Assembly (NCBI RefSeq): GCF_004798865.1 | Contig: NW_025336348.1 | Span: 1,889,527-1,953,526 of the forward strand | Direction of reading: 5' to 3' | DNA: 64,000 nt | From: Varanus komodoensis | Lineage: Eukaryota > Chordata > Lepidosauria > Squamata > Varanidae | In this document: positions 1 through 10,644 of the stretch, piece after piece | How positions within the stretch are numbered: position 1 is the first letter of the stretch | How the letters are laid out: the number at the start of each line of letters is the position of its first letter | Program-made: the position numbers and the translations under genes | Notes under the pieces: model-generated | Told to the model about the DNA's origin: nothing | The model's input: the letters and a program-made list of their open reading frames with translations, nothing else | Databases searched by the model: none

Positions 1-1964
1 AACCAGCACAGACACTAAGCTGGTTTCTAGAAGAGCAAAGACCCATCCCATGCCCAGCATAGAGGCAGCTTGATATTTCTCCTCTGCCAAACCCAAACAG
101 GCTGGTAAATTTTGTGCAAGACAGTGACTTTTGTGGGGTTACTTACAAAGCTAGTGTACTCTGTGCATCAGTCCCATTATTTCAACACAATTTATCACTA
201 TTTAAAATGTTTATATCCAGAATATTTTCAAACAAAATCTATTATGGCTGCAATTCTTTGGTCTAAATGCCCATAGGACAATTCAGAGTCCTAGCTCCAA
301 CCCTAGAGGCTTGCTTTGATGTCCGAGCTGGGACTCCTAACTTGGGTCATCCCCCTCCCCACGTCTTTGCACCCACTGTGGAAATAACTGCCTGCTGTGA
401 CTCCAATGCTGCAAGAAAAAGGGGCAGTGGGGGGGCAGGGTCCATCAGCATATGCAAAATTCTGGAAGACTCTCAGTATCCTTTCTTCATGCTCTGCAGG
501 AAACTATACTCCCACTCTCCTCTCATCCTGCATAGGATGCCTGTATTCCTGAGTTTGGAGGGTTACGGGCAGGTTCACTGGACTGCACTAGATTAGTGTT
601 CTGTGTTGCTGAAGTCCAGCAATTCACCTCTGAAAAGCAACCATCCCATGGTGAACAGGCAGAAACTAGAGTGACTTGGCCCATGACTCTGGTAAAGAGA
701 CAGGCAACTTCTGAAAATTGAATGAAGCTACAGAATGCTTTTGCAGAAAAAGCAACTGAGCTCAGATCAACCTGTGCTTAACCTTTCTCGTTGAAAGAGC
801 TTTGCTTCAAATTATACAAAAGCAAGCAATTTGAAGAGATGCAAGCATTGGGCATTTATTGAAACCTGTAAATCCAAGGCTACATTAAAGCATTCAAGTT
901 CAGAATGTACTAAAAGGGAAGACTAAAGGCTAATGATGCTGTTTCTGTGCTGGTATAAACCCTGATTTTCCAATGTCTAGTTCCTGCACGTAGCCTTTCT
1001 TTTCTGTAGAAAGGGCTGTGCTGCAGATACAACAACAAACTATTTGAAGAGATGTCTGGTTTGAATATTTATTCAAACCTGCATAATTATACCAAAGTTT
1101 ATCTGTTTTAGCCTTTTACTGTTCACCACTCTGCAATCTGCTTTAGACACAGAACAGTATGCAAATGATATGAATAAAAATGAATTAGTTGGTTCATGTC
1201 TTTCTTCTAAGAAGAATAATTTAATAAATATTAGTGTGAGTTTCACTTTTATAAACTTGGTCTTGTAGGTCTATTCCAACTGCGTCATTGCATCACAATT
1301 CTCACTTTCACTTTATTTGGGCAAGTCTCCTAGGCATTTTCTTGGTTCAACTATGAGTAAGAATGGAATACTTTTATTTTAGAACAAAAAAACCTAATAC
1401 AGTATTGCTTTGTTCAACTGACAGTATATGACTGATCATGCACTGTAGGGGAAAGGTGGCATCTCTGAAATTAATCAACATGAATCTTATGATGGTCTAT
1501 TTAGAAACACACTGCAGTGAGTTCAAGAAGATTTACTTCCAGGTTGGTGTGTACAGAATTTGAAACAATACCATTCTCCTAATGATATTGTTTGGGAATG
1601 CCTCAGGCTAAGTTCCAAAGTACAGTGAGTAGGCAAGGATTTTGGAAATAGATTTGGACTTAGACACATAAAGACAAGAATATGAATATCATAAAGACAT
1701 AGCCCATATTTTTGAATTTAAAAAGTTGAAATAAGACAAAGTAAATTGTTTTAAAGGACTTCACATCTTGCTGTTAAGGTACTGCCTGAGGGCTGACCTG
1801 AGATCAAGGCCATTGCTGTGCTCTGGGCAAGTAACTGACACCAACTCTGCACATACAACCCAGTTCTTGAAACTCATTGCTGAAAAACTGCAACTACAAT
1901 ACACAATTTCTATTGCCACAGTGCACTTGTATATTTTGGCCTAAAACACATATCACCTGTAGCC
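1..1964. other. GOLT1B intron, no gene seen
   Basis: AT-rich DNA with no open frame that I could relate to a protein. The only structure noticed is a degenerate direct repeat: a block near 781-870 recurs near 1000-1085, sharing TTTGAAGAGATG 213 bases apart. By orientation this is probably intron 1 of GOLT1B. Confidence 0.4.
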
Positions 1965-2690
1965 AGCATAGCCAAAGTGACTTCCCGCCTAGACTTCTGT
2001 AACGCGCTTTACGTGGGGCTTCCCCTGAAGACAGTCCGAACACTTCAATTGGTGCAAAATAGAGCTGCCAGGTTGCTGACGGGGACGGGGCGTTATGCTC
2101 ACATGACTCCAGTCCTCCATCAGCTTCACTGGCTTCCCATTGAAGCCCGGGCCCAATTCAAGGTGTTGATTATGACCTACAAAGCCCTAAACGGCTTGGG
2201 TCCTGGCTACCTGCACGAGCGCTTACGTCCGTATATGCCCGACCGCCCTTTGAGATCTGCGGGAGAGTCCCTTCTCCGAGAACCCTCCATGAAAGAAATT
2301 AGGAGAGTAAGTACCCGGAGGAGGGCTTTCTCTGCGGTGGCGCCCAACCTATGGAATTCACTCCCCAAAGAGGTCCGCCTGGCACCGTCGTTACTGGTTT
2401 TTCGGCGCCAGGTAAAGACCTTTTTATTTAAACATCATTTCAATTGTTAAAACATATGATCTGGCCTGGGCAACTTCTTCTTCCTTCTCTTTCTCCTCCT
2501 ATATTTTTATTTTATACTGATAATTTTAATTTTGTATTTGTAAATCAATGTATTTTTTGTATTGTTATATTTAATGGTAATTTATTATGTACTATTGTAT
2601 TTCAATGTATTTTATCATGTTGTAAGCCGCCCCGAGGTTTCGGCAAGGGGCGGCATAGAAATGTTATAATAATAATAAAAAAAAAAAGTG
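1965..2690 (+). mobile_element. L2-type LINE, 3' end with C-terminal RT tail
   Basis: An uninterrupted 157-codon frame (1977-2450) reads SRLDFCNALYVGLPLK, then LVQNRAARLLTGTGR and LHWLPIEARAQFKVL, the C-terminal region typical of L2/CR1-clade reverse transcriptases. It ends [17 protein letters not shown] and [10 protein letters not shown] 3' UTR with a GC hairpin (GCCGCCCC / GGGGCGGC at about 2627-2654) follows, then an AATAAT/A-rich tail. The copy is 5'-truncated and inactive. Its open frame suggests a fairly young insertion. Confidence 0.85.
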
Positions 2691-2910
2691 AGAAATTGGA
2701 CATGTATGCCAAAACATCTGCAGGGCCACAAATTGCCCACCCCTTATCTAAATGAATGTGGCGTTTGCCCAGAGTCTCTTTCCTCCATCCCATTCCCACA
2801 TTGTTTTTCCTCAGTCTCTTATTTTAAACAGTGCAATCTCCTCCTGGGCTAAACCTTGTCTTTTAAGTTTAAGAACACTATTAAACTCTTGGAGGCAGCA
2901 TACAACTGTA

Positions 2911-3363
2911 TACAAGCAGTCCCCAGATTATGAATGCCTAAATTATGAACACCCGAGTTACGAAAAAACCATACTTATGAACAAACGGCCATAAAGCCTA
3001 TTAATTTAAAACAATTACTGTGGAAAATATCATCATCATAGAGAAAGAAAAAGCAAAGGGGGAAAGAAGGAGGGCCTCCAAAGCTTCACCATGGAGAGGA
3101 TACAAAGTGCGAATGAGGGTGGCCTCAAAAGCCTTCCTGCCCCAACCATTCAGAGAGGGAAATATCTCCGGCATTTCCTTGCTGCAAAGAGGAGGCACTA
3201 GTAGTTAAGGGGGGAGATATATTTGTGTTTTTTCCTGTACCCTTAACCCTCATGTATGTGGAAGGCTGACTATCTGTGACCTGACTTATATACAAATTTG
3301 GCTTAAAGATGAATTTATGTTTTCTTAGGAACAGAACTTGTTCATAACACAGGGACTGCCAGT
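2911..3363. mobile_element. Tigger/mariner-type MITE
   Basis: The left terminus has GCAGTCCCCAGATTATGAA and the right terminus is its near inverted copy, TTCATAACACAGGGACTGC. The left end follows a TA. Interior sequence repeats the same theme (TTATGAACA, GAGTTACGAA). There is no transposase. This is the familiar CAGTCCCC..TACGAAC family of non-autonomous elements. Confidence 0.7.
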
Positions 3364-3454
3364 GCGTGTGATATAATATTGTTTGACACTGCGCATTATG
3401 ATACATGAACAATCTCATATTTAAACTCTTACCTGGTAAGAAAGAACACGTAAG

Positions 3455-3625
3455 ATTATAAGAGCTATGCTGAATCAGACAAAGGGTCCACATAGTCCAG
3501 CATTCTGTTCACACAGTGGTCAATCAGCTGCCCACAGGAAATCCACAAGTAAGACACAAGTGCAACAACTTCCTCCCATCCATTTCCCCTAGCAACTCAT
3601 GAGGAGGCTGACAGAAACGAGATGC
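3455..3625 (+). repeat. interspersed repeat, family A (partial)
   Basis: Related by eye to the copies at 43378-43690 (same strand), 4465-4600 and 53830-54160 (opposite strand): an opening of the AAGAGC..GCTGAATCAGAC type, a CACACAGTGGTC core and a GTGCAACAAC block. This is a common squamate dispersed repeat, probably a LINE 3' region or SINE. I cannot assign its class. Confidence 0.6.
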
Positions 3626-4082
3626 CATCTCCTCCACATCAAGCACAGAAATACAGCTAACTAAATAAAGGATAAAGATCTTTATCCCCTCTGTCAGCCC
3701 CCAGCAGGCTGGTACAAAAATACACAGGGTTGTAAGTTGTTGTTTTATTTACAATGCTGCATTAACAAAAACAAGGAAAAATAGCTCAGTATTTGCTCCT
3801 TTTGTTGTGCCTTCTTCCATTTTCTTTCATCAGTTTGAACTGATGGTTTTCCTGCTAGTTCCATCCTGATGTCCCCTTAGAAATTAGACATTTGGGAATT
3901 GTGATATGCTATGGTCCCAGAATGGAAATATGAAATATGATTTTCTGAAGTGTTCATATTAACATATTAGCATAATTAATAACTAAAATGGCCTTCAAAA
4001 CCTATTTTGGGCTTGTGAAATTGCACACACAAGGGGCAATTATTAATAAAAATACAATACTAATCACTACTACTTTTAAGAA

Positions 4083-4315
4083 AATAAGAAGCTGCCTTAT
4101 ACCAAACCAGACCATGTATCTACTTTAGCTTGGGCACTGTCAGCACTGACTGGTAACAGCAGCTCTCCAAGGTTTCAGACACCTTTTTCTAGCTCTACCT
4201 GGAATCAAACCTGGCACCTGGCACCTTCTGCATGCAAAGGCAGTCATCCTGGTTAATGGGTGGGGTAGAAATTTAGTAAAGAAAAAAGTGTTTTTACCAC
4301 CGAGTCACAGCCCCT
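4083..4315 (-). mobile_element. tRNA-derived SINE (minus strand)
   Basis: On the minus strand the unit contains a box-B-like GGTTTGATTCC and a CTTTGCATGCAGAAGGT segment of tRNA-headed reptile SINEs, followed by CTTGGAGAGCTGCTGTTACC and a GGCAGCTTCTTATTTTC end. It is degenerate, so old. Confidence 0.65.
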
Positions 4316-4464
4316 TTTTATGGGCTGCTCCATTCCACAGATCCAAAACATGCTCATAATAACGAGAGCATGGTCATTACCCATTACTACAACTCGCTAC
4401 TGTTACTAATACACACATTTTCATATGACATAGATACATGCATATCACACACACACACGATATA

Positions 4465-4600
4465 TTTGAGGAGGGATTGGGCAGCAGGGAACTACTGCAC
4501 GCATACCTTGCTGGTGGGATCCTGTGGGGAGCTGGTTGGCCACTGTGCTGGGCTAGGGGCACCCTGGCTCTGATCCAGCAGGGCTCTTCTTATATATGAC
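4465..4600 (-). repeat. interspersed repeat, family A (partial, reverse)
   Basis: Contains GGTTGGCCACTGTGCTGG and GATCCAGCAGGGCTCTTCTT, the reverse complement of the family A opening seen at 3455 and 43378. Confidence 0.6.
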
Positions 4601-4779
4601 ACATCCATGACACAAATCCATACATATCACAGGTATATTACACCAATATTGAATACTACATACACAGACATGATATATACATATGCAAATGAGTTAGCCA
4701 CCACTGTTGCTTTGCATATGTCTGGGTAGCCACACAATAAGCAACACCACCAGCTGACCCATCCGCCCAAGCCAGCTCC

Positions 4780-5400
4780 CCAAAACAGGAGCCTCCCTCC
4801 CCGCCCTCGGAAACCCGCGCCCCTCCCCCTCACGCCCCCTCTCCGAATTCACCCACTCTGCGTGTCCGTGAGGGAAATCATGGTGACGGCGAGGACAGCG
4901 CCGAGCGCGCGGCTCGAACTCTCTGACGGGGGAGCCGGAGGAGGAAGGCAGGCGCCGCCTCGGGAGCACCAGCATCAGCAGCCGCCACGTCTTCCGGAAA
5001 CACGCAGCCCCCTCACGCCGCGGCTCGGCTGCCGAGGCTGCTGGCTCTGCTGCCGAGCTGCTAACGCCGCCGCCGCCGCCACTGGCCAACGCCGCGTCCC
5101 ATTGGGCAGAACGCGCCGAGCCAATCAGCGGCCTTCTTATTGCTCAGCCACGCTCGCGCGCGAGAGGCCTTGCCGGCACGGGGAGGAACCTCTCTCGCTT
5201 GGGCTGAGGTGGCCGGAGGAGGGGGGAGGAGCGCCGCCACGGCCGCGGCCAATCCGGGCGGAGCGCGGCGAGCTGCTGATTGGCTGAGCGGGACAGGAAG
5301 CGGAAGGGGTGGGCGAAGGATGCCCCCTGGTGGCCCGGAGGACGGGGAAGAGGCTGCTGCTGGCTTGCACATGGGGCGGGGCGGAGGGGGTCGGAGAACT
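4780..5400. promoter_or_regulatory. CpG island, bidirectional GOLT1B/RECQL promoter
   Basis: This stretch is GC-rich and dense in CpG, unlike the AT-rich flanks. It contains GOLT1B exon 1 at one end. Four CCAAT-type boxes lie in both orientations: ATTGG at 5101-5105, CCAAT at 5121-5125, CCAAT at 5249-5253 and ATTGG at 5279-5283. CCAAT boxes bound by NF-Y are typical of TATA-less bidirectional housekeeping promoters. The RECQL untranslated first exon should begin here on the plus strand. A possible donor (GTGGGC) follows position 5307, but I cannot fix exon 1. No TATA box is evident. Confidence 0.8.
4857..4881 (-). CDS. GOLT1B: GOLT1B coding exon 1 (vesicle transport protein GOT1B)
   Basis: On the minus strand the ATG at 4881 opens the frame MISLTDTQ, the start of vertebrate GOT1B, and ends after one base of the next codon at a donor reading GTGGGTGA. 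A following AG would restore the lysine of the family sequence (MISLTDTQK). GOT1B is a small four-helix membrane protein of ER-Golgi transport. Only this 25-base exon is visible. I searched the rest of the left flank for the hydrophobic later exons and did not find them, so they probably lie beyond the left edge. Position beside RECQL in head-to-head orientation matches human 12p12.1. The short length is offset by exact residue match, splice phase and synteny. Confidence 0.85.
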
Positions 5401-5419
5401 GTTGCCGCTAGCATCGTTT

Positions 5420-5640
5420 CCCTTTCTTGGGAATTTATTTATTTATTATATTTATATCCCGTTTTTTTAAAGGACTCAGAGCGGCTTACATCATTCTCCT
5501 TATCCTCAGAAGAACAACCCTGTGAGGTAGGTTGGGCCGAGAGCCTGTGGCTGGCCCACCCAGTTGAGCGGGGAATAGAACCCAGATATCTTGAGCCCCA
5601 GTCTGTGCTCTTAACCGCTGCACCAATTCCTTCGTGGGAG
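5420..5640 (-). mobile_element. Sauria-type SINE (minus strand)
   Basis: Read on the minus strand it runs from GGTGCAGCGGTTAAGAGC (box A side) through CTCACAGGGTTGTTCTTC to GAATGATGTAAGCCGC and a TATAAATA/TAAATAAA tail. This is the tRNA-headed squamate SINE also present at 25158, 40098, 57102 and 63958. Confidence 0.8.
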
Positions 5641-7379
5641 CTGGCAGAGTGTTATATTGATGATGATAATAATAATGCATTTATTAGATGTATCTAATAA
5701 GTGGAAGGCTTTCTCTTTCCTGAAGAAACTATGCATATAAACTGGTATTTTGGAGAGGGGAGACATTTCCCTTGTAGAAAGCAGTTATTCTACAGCATTT
5801 GTATCTGGCGTATGTACTCCAGTCTTAGCAGGTTTTTTTAGCAGAACTTCTGGTTCTTCACCATTGGGCAGAGTTTTCAGCGGGAGGAGAGATAGAGGCA
5901 AGAAAATTGCAAATACATATATATTAACATAAATGTTAAAATATATGAAGTTGGGCTAAATGCTTCCTTTCATCACAGTGATCTGAAATAGTTATGCATT
6001 CTGCTCAGGAGTGCAAAGGGCATTGGTTTGGGAGGGGGTTGTTTTTTTTATTTTTTGTCTGGGTTCTTATACATGCTTTTACATCTGCCCAAATTCAGCG
6101 GACAGAGATGTAGTGATGAACAGCACTGTCTCTTGCATTTCTGCCAATAAATCCTAGTTTCAGATTGCAAACCTGCTGTCTGAGCTGTTCTACCACAGAC
6201 TGGCAGGGGGTGGGGGAGGGCAGGCACCTGGGAGAAGTTTATGCACATGATTTCTGCTATCTAGAAAGCTAGATAAAACAGAGATTCTGGCCTAGCTTCC
6301 TGGAGTGCTAATACCTCCAGGCAACAATGTTTTGATCTGAATGTTCGGAGGAGCATTGTTCATTTGGTTTGAATATGGTAAAAATTCAGTATTGAAAACT
6401 AGCTAATACAGTTAGGCAAAGAGTGATACGCTCTGATGGAAGAGTTACTTTAGAAATCACCTGCACTAACATGCTGGAAAGACTGAGCAACTAGGGCAAC
6501 AATCCTATGCTTAACTGTTCAGTGTGGTTTCTCAGTATTTCTGTGAAGGCATTCCATAATACTATAGCTAAATAACCCTTTGGGTAGTCTGCCTTCAAAA
6601 GCCTGGAGAACTTGGAGGAGGATCTCTGAAGGTAGGTTTGTGTGTGAGGCCATATCTGCAGTCTGAAGCTGAATTTTGAGAAATGTTCTAAAGAACTGAT
6701 TCTTAAGTGGAATGTGGGACTTTATATGTCCTTGGAGTTTTATTTCTGCTACTCTGTTCTCAGTTATGGAACACTTTGCCATCACAGATTTGTCAGGCTT
6801 CTACTTTATTTAGTTTCTTTTTCAATGCATCTATGGCACTTCTTAAACTATATATATGACAACATTGGTTTTAATCTTAATTTATTATTTTTAACATTTT
6901 AAGCATTTGTGTATATAGATATATACTCGTGTTTTATTTTGTCTACTTACTACAATATTTTAATCGTATTATTTTATTAATGTTATTGATATTTCATTGT
7001 GATGTCTACCCAGAGAGCATTATGCTAATAGGCAGGTTTATACAAATTTATTAAATAAATACAGCTGGATAGTTTCCAGTCTTTAAAAAAAATCACAGGG
7101 CATGTTTAGGTTTGTATAATACACTGTAAACAACATAACATTTGACATCTTCTCATTTTCACAGTTTTGATGGCTGAAGAGAGTTTCTTATCCTGTCCCC
7201 AAACTAATGGTTTATGAAGTATTTCATCTTTATGGTTGCATCTTAAGAGAAAGCAAGTAAGTGGAGATGGGTTATACTTTGGCATCTGTTAGGTGGAGTA
7301 CTGTGAGAAATTTTGGATCATTTGCTCAGTCCGTAACAATACAACCCCATAGATGAGTTACTTTTGCAAATATGACAGG
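5641..7379 (+). other. RECQL intron 1, no gene seen
   Basis: AT-rich sequence with short frames only. Near 6990-7070 there is a possible LINE tail (ATTAAATAAATAC). Nothing else is recognisable. Confidence 0.4.
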
Positions 7380-7853
7380 TGCCAACAAAAGTGCGTATAG
7401 TCAAGGCTGTGGTTTTCCCAGTTGCAATGTATGGCTGTGAAAGCTGGACCACAAGGAGGGCTGAGCGCCGAAGGATTGAGGCCTTTGAATTGTGGTGTGG
7501 GAGGAGACTCCTGCGAGTCCCTTGGACCGCAAGGTGATCAAACCGGTCAGTCCTAGAAGAGATCAACCCTGACTGCTCTTTAGAAGGCCAGATGCTGAAG
7601 ATGAAACTCAAATACTTTGACCACCTAATGAGAAGGAAGGACTCCCTGGAGAAGAGCCTAATGCTGGGAACAATACATGGCAAAAGGAGAAGGGGACGGC
7701 AGAAGATGAGGTGGCTGGATGGAGTCACTGAAGCAGTTGGTGTGAGCTTAAGTGGACTCCGGGGGATGGTGGAGGACAGGAAGGCCTGGAGGAATGTTGT
7801 TCATGGGGTCGCGATGGGTGGGACATGACTTTGTGACTAACAACAACAAAGTC
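7380..7853 (+). mobile_element. BovB (RTE-clade) LINE 3' end
   Basis: The frame includes KLKYFDHLMRRKDSLEKS, RRRGRQKMRWLDGVTEA and GMVEDRKAWRNVVHGVA, the C-terminal hallmark of BovB. It ends with the typical short ACTAACAACAACAA tail. The copy is 5'-truncated and shows some frame decay upstream of 7592. Confidence 0.93.
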
Positions 7854-7855
7854 TT

Positions 7856-8640
7856 TTTAAATCAATTTTTTTTATTATTATTTAGGACATTGGACATGCT
7901 GGGTCGACATCTCTTTTTTACATTCAACAACCATATTCAATTCTACGCGTAGTCCCGTTTCTCAAACCAATGATAAAAAGTGTTCCAAGATTGATAGAAG
8001 TATGTATCTTCCTTCTCCTTCAAAGACAAGGTCAATCTGTCCATCTCTGCACAGTCCAAAATCTTTTTTAAAATCAACTCTTCAGTAGGTGGCTCGTCAG
8101 TAGGTGTTTCTCCAGTGTTGGGCAAATGCAATCCTTGCCGCAGTAATTCTGTGTAAAGTCAAATGTATAGCTTGTTTATCGAGGTCATCATGGATAATAC
8201 CTAATGGAAAAACTTCAGGTTTAAATGTTAATGTTTTTGCAGCATTTTCTCAAGCCATTTGTGCATTTTAACCCAACATTTTTTTGCCTTAACACAAGAT
8301 TTTTTGTGACTAGTCCTATCCGCAAGGTCACTCTAACATTTCATTAAGTATTTCTGATTGGAGAGCTATAGTAACCCTTTCCCCAAAGATTCCCTACCCG
8401 TGCAAATTGTTTGCTCATACCTCCTTTCAGGCCAGTCAAAGAGATCTTGTAACTCCTGCCATTTTGGTATTATACCTTGCACCATGTTGTGACACAGCAA
8501 TCCTGTATTTCAGGCTTTTCAATTTAAATTTATAGGCCCTTTCCCCCATTCCTTGCATGATTAAAATTACCTTTGTGTATACTTGAGGCTACAGTGTGCT
8601 GTTCATTTTTTCTTAGAGTTGATCTAATTTTACTTATCTA
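7856..8640 (-). mobile_element. L1 LINE fragment (minus strand)
   Basis: The minus-strand frame at 8131-7943 reads CAEMDRLTLSLKEKEDTYF, then YQSWNTFYHWFEKRDYA, the ORF2 C-terminus of reptile L1. A T-rich left end is the reversed A tail. It aligns closely with the copy at 50478-51121 up to about 8300, after which a rearranged stretch continues with L1-like WQELQDLFDW reading backwards near 8430. Confidence 0.8.
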
Positions 8641-8890
8641 ATATGACAGGGAGTTAAGGGTCTAGATATGGATGGCAAAATAATCTGAATTAGGGTTGAA
8701 AAGCTGCTGACTCTTGCATAAAATGACTTTCCTGTTTAGAAATCCTTGTTTTACTGGCCAGCATATGAGAATATATGGCTCCCTCTTGTGGCTGAAATTT
8801 CTTCTACGTTAAAAGTCTGTGGACACGTCTGGTGATTGCTGGTACTTTATATTATGGAAACAGGAAATCAGCCATAAATCAGTCCACAAG

Positions 8891-9026
8891 AGTGATGGTG
8901 AACATTTAAGACACCGAGTATCCAAACTGCAACTCACAACCCACTTATTTATTGCAAACTGCCAACACTGCAATAAAACCTGAAAACTGAGGTTTTAGTT
9001 TAATAACAACTCCCAGCCAGACCAAG

Positions 9027-9068
<42 letters not shown>

Positions 9069-9306
9069 GTTGGCAGCGCACTTACCAGCCACGTGAAAAC
9101 TTGGATGAGTCGCAGCTTATGAGTCACAGCATGTGACATCATCACCCTGTGCCACTACTCCTTTCGGTGCATCCGCGTGGACACTATGGGTGCTGTTATT
9201 CGATGGTAGACTACTGCGTTGGTGCTGGGGCGACTTGGTTCGCATGCCGACAGAGATGGCTCTGTGTGCCCACTGTGGCACACATGCCATAGGTTTGTCA
9301 CCACTG
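8891..9306 (+). mobile_element. hAT-like non-autonomous element, copy A
   Basis: Starts AGTGATGGTGAAC and ends GTTTGTCACCACT, near-inverted termini of the CAGYGATGGYGAAC type. Interior blocks (ACTGCAAC, CAACACTGCAATAAAACCTG, GGCAGCGCACT, GTGGCACACATGCCATAGG) match copies B and C. A pure AT run (9031-9065) has expanded inside. There is no transposase frame. Confidence 0.75.
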
Positions 9307-9308
9307 GC

Positions 9309-10640
9309 GTGACCCGAGCCTGGTGCACTGCCCAAACCCTAATACAAGGCTAAAGTTCCATTGAAGAGTGCAATTTTGAAAAAGCCTTCCTTGAGTAGGT
9401 TTTTCTGCACAGCTTATCATGTCTGCCCATTCTAAACACAGTCCAACCATCAAAATCATAGTGGGACACCTCGTTTCCATAACCCTAACCCTGCACTGGT
9501 GCACATCCCTAACCCTAACGTAGCACTAAAGTTTCATTGAAAATAATGCGATGTTGAAAAACCTTCCTTGAGCGACTTTTTCTGCATGGCTCATCATTTC
9601 TGCCCCTTCTAAACACATTCCAACCATCAAAATCATAATAGGACACCCTGTTTTCCAACCCTAACCCTACCCTGGTACACACCCCTATTTCTAACAGAGG
9701 GCTGAATTTCCATTGAAAATAACGCGATTTTGAAAAAACCTTCCTTGAGTAGATTTTTCTGCATAGCTCATCATTTCTGTCCATTCTAAACACATTCCAG
9801 GCATCAAAATCATGGTGGGACACCTCATTTTCATAACCCTAACCCTGCCCTGGTGCACCCCTATAACCTTAATATAGGACTAAAGTTCCATTGAAAATAA
9901 TGCGATTTTGAAACAGCCCTTCTTGATTATATTTTTCTGCACAGCTCATCATTTCTTCCCCTTCTAAACAAATTCCAAACATCAAAATGATGCCAGGGCA
10001 CTTGGTTTTTCCAACCCTAACCCTACCTTGGTGCACAGCCCTAACTCTAATTTAGGGCTGAAGTTCCATTGAAAATAATGTGATTTTGATCAGATGTATG
10101 TGATATTTGATGTTTTTATTGGTGTTAGTTTAAAACTTCTAATGAAATATATATAAATAAAAAATAATGTGATTTTGAAAAAACCTTCCTTGAGTAGCTT
10201 TTTCTGCACAGCTCTTCATTTCTGCCCCTTCTAAACACATACCAGCCATCAAAATCATAGTCGGAACCTCATTTTCATAACCTTAACCCTACCCTGGTGC
10301 TCACCCCTAACCCTAACATAGGGCTAACGTTCCATTCAAAATAATGCCATTTTGAAAAAACATTCCTTGAGTAGCTTTTTTTGCACAGCTCATCACTTCC
10401 CCCCATTCTAAACATATTCCAGGCATCAAAATCATTGTGGGACACCTCGTTTTCATAACCCTAACCCTAGCCTGCTGCATCCCTATAACCTTAATATAAG
10501 ACTAAAGTTCCATTGAAAATAATGCGATTTTGAAAGAGCCCTTCTTGAGTACCTTTTTCTGCACAACTCATCATTTCTTCCCCTTCTAAACACATTCCAG
10601 CCATCAAAATTATGGCAGTACACTTCTTTTTTCTAACCCT
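9309..10640 (+). repeat. 177-bp satellite array with telomere-like CCCTAA motifs
   Basis: A landmark resembling TAAAGTTCCATTGA recurs at 9351, 9527, 9703, 9881, 10059, 10325 and 10503. The spacings are 176, 176, 178, 178, 266 and 178. The 266 equals 177 plus an 89-base insertion. Each unit carries CTTGAGTAG..TTTTTCTGCA, CTTCTAAACACATTCC and one or two CCCTAACCCT blocks. About seven and a half units are present. A related stretch lies at 45697-45945. Confidence 0.9.
10072..10178 (+). mobile_element. short LINE-like insertion inside the satellite, with 18-bp target duplication
   Basis: AAAATAATGTGATTTTGA occurs at 10072-10089 and again at 10161-10178, bracketing 71 foreign bases (10090-10160) that end ATATATATAAATAA. 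This is target-primed insertion of a very short 3' end, probably L1, into one satellite unit. Confidence 0.75.
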
Positions 10641-10644
10641 AAGT

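Noticed and set aside
1-4856. Later exons of GOLT1B
   Set aside because: I scanned the minus strand for the hydrophobic segments expected (for example FFLFFGMILFFD) and found none.
4694-5697. Several 100-185 codon frames across the CpG island
   Set aside because: GC-rich promoter DNA lacks stops by composition. They are Ala/Pro/Arg-rich in all frames and run through a SINE.
9821-9850. A true interstitial telomere array
   Set aside because: The CCCTAA motif occurs only in two or three copies per unit, embedded in the 177-bp satellite, not as a long uninterrupted run.
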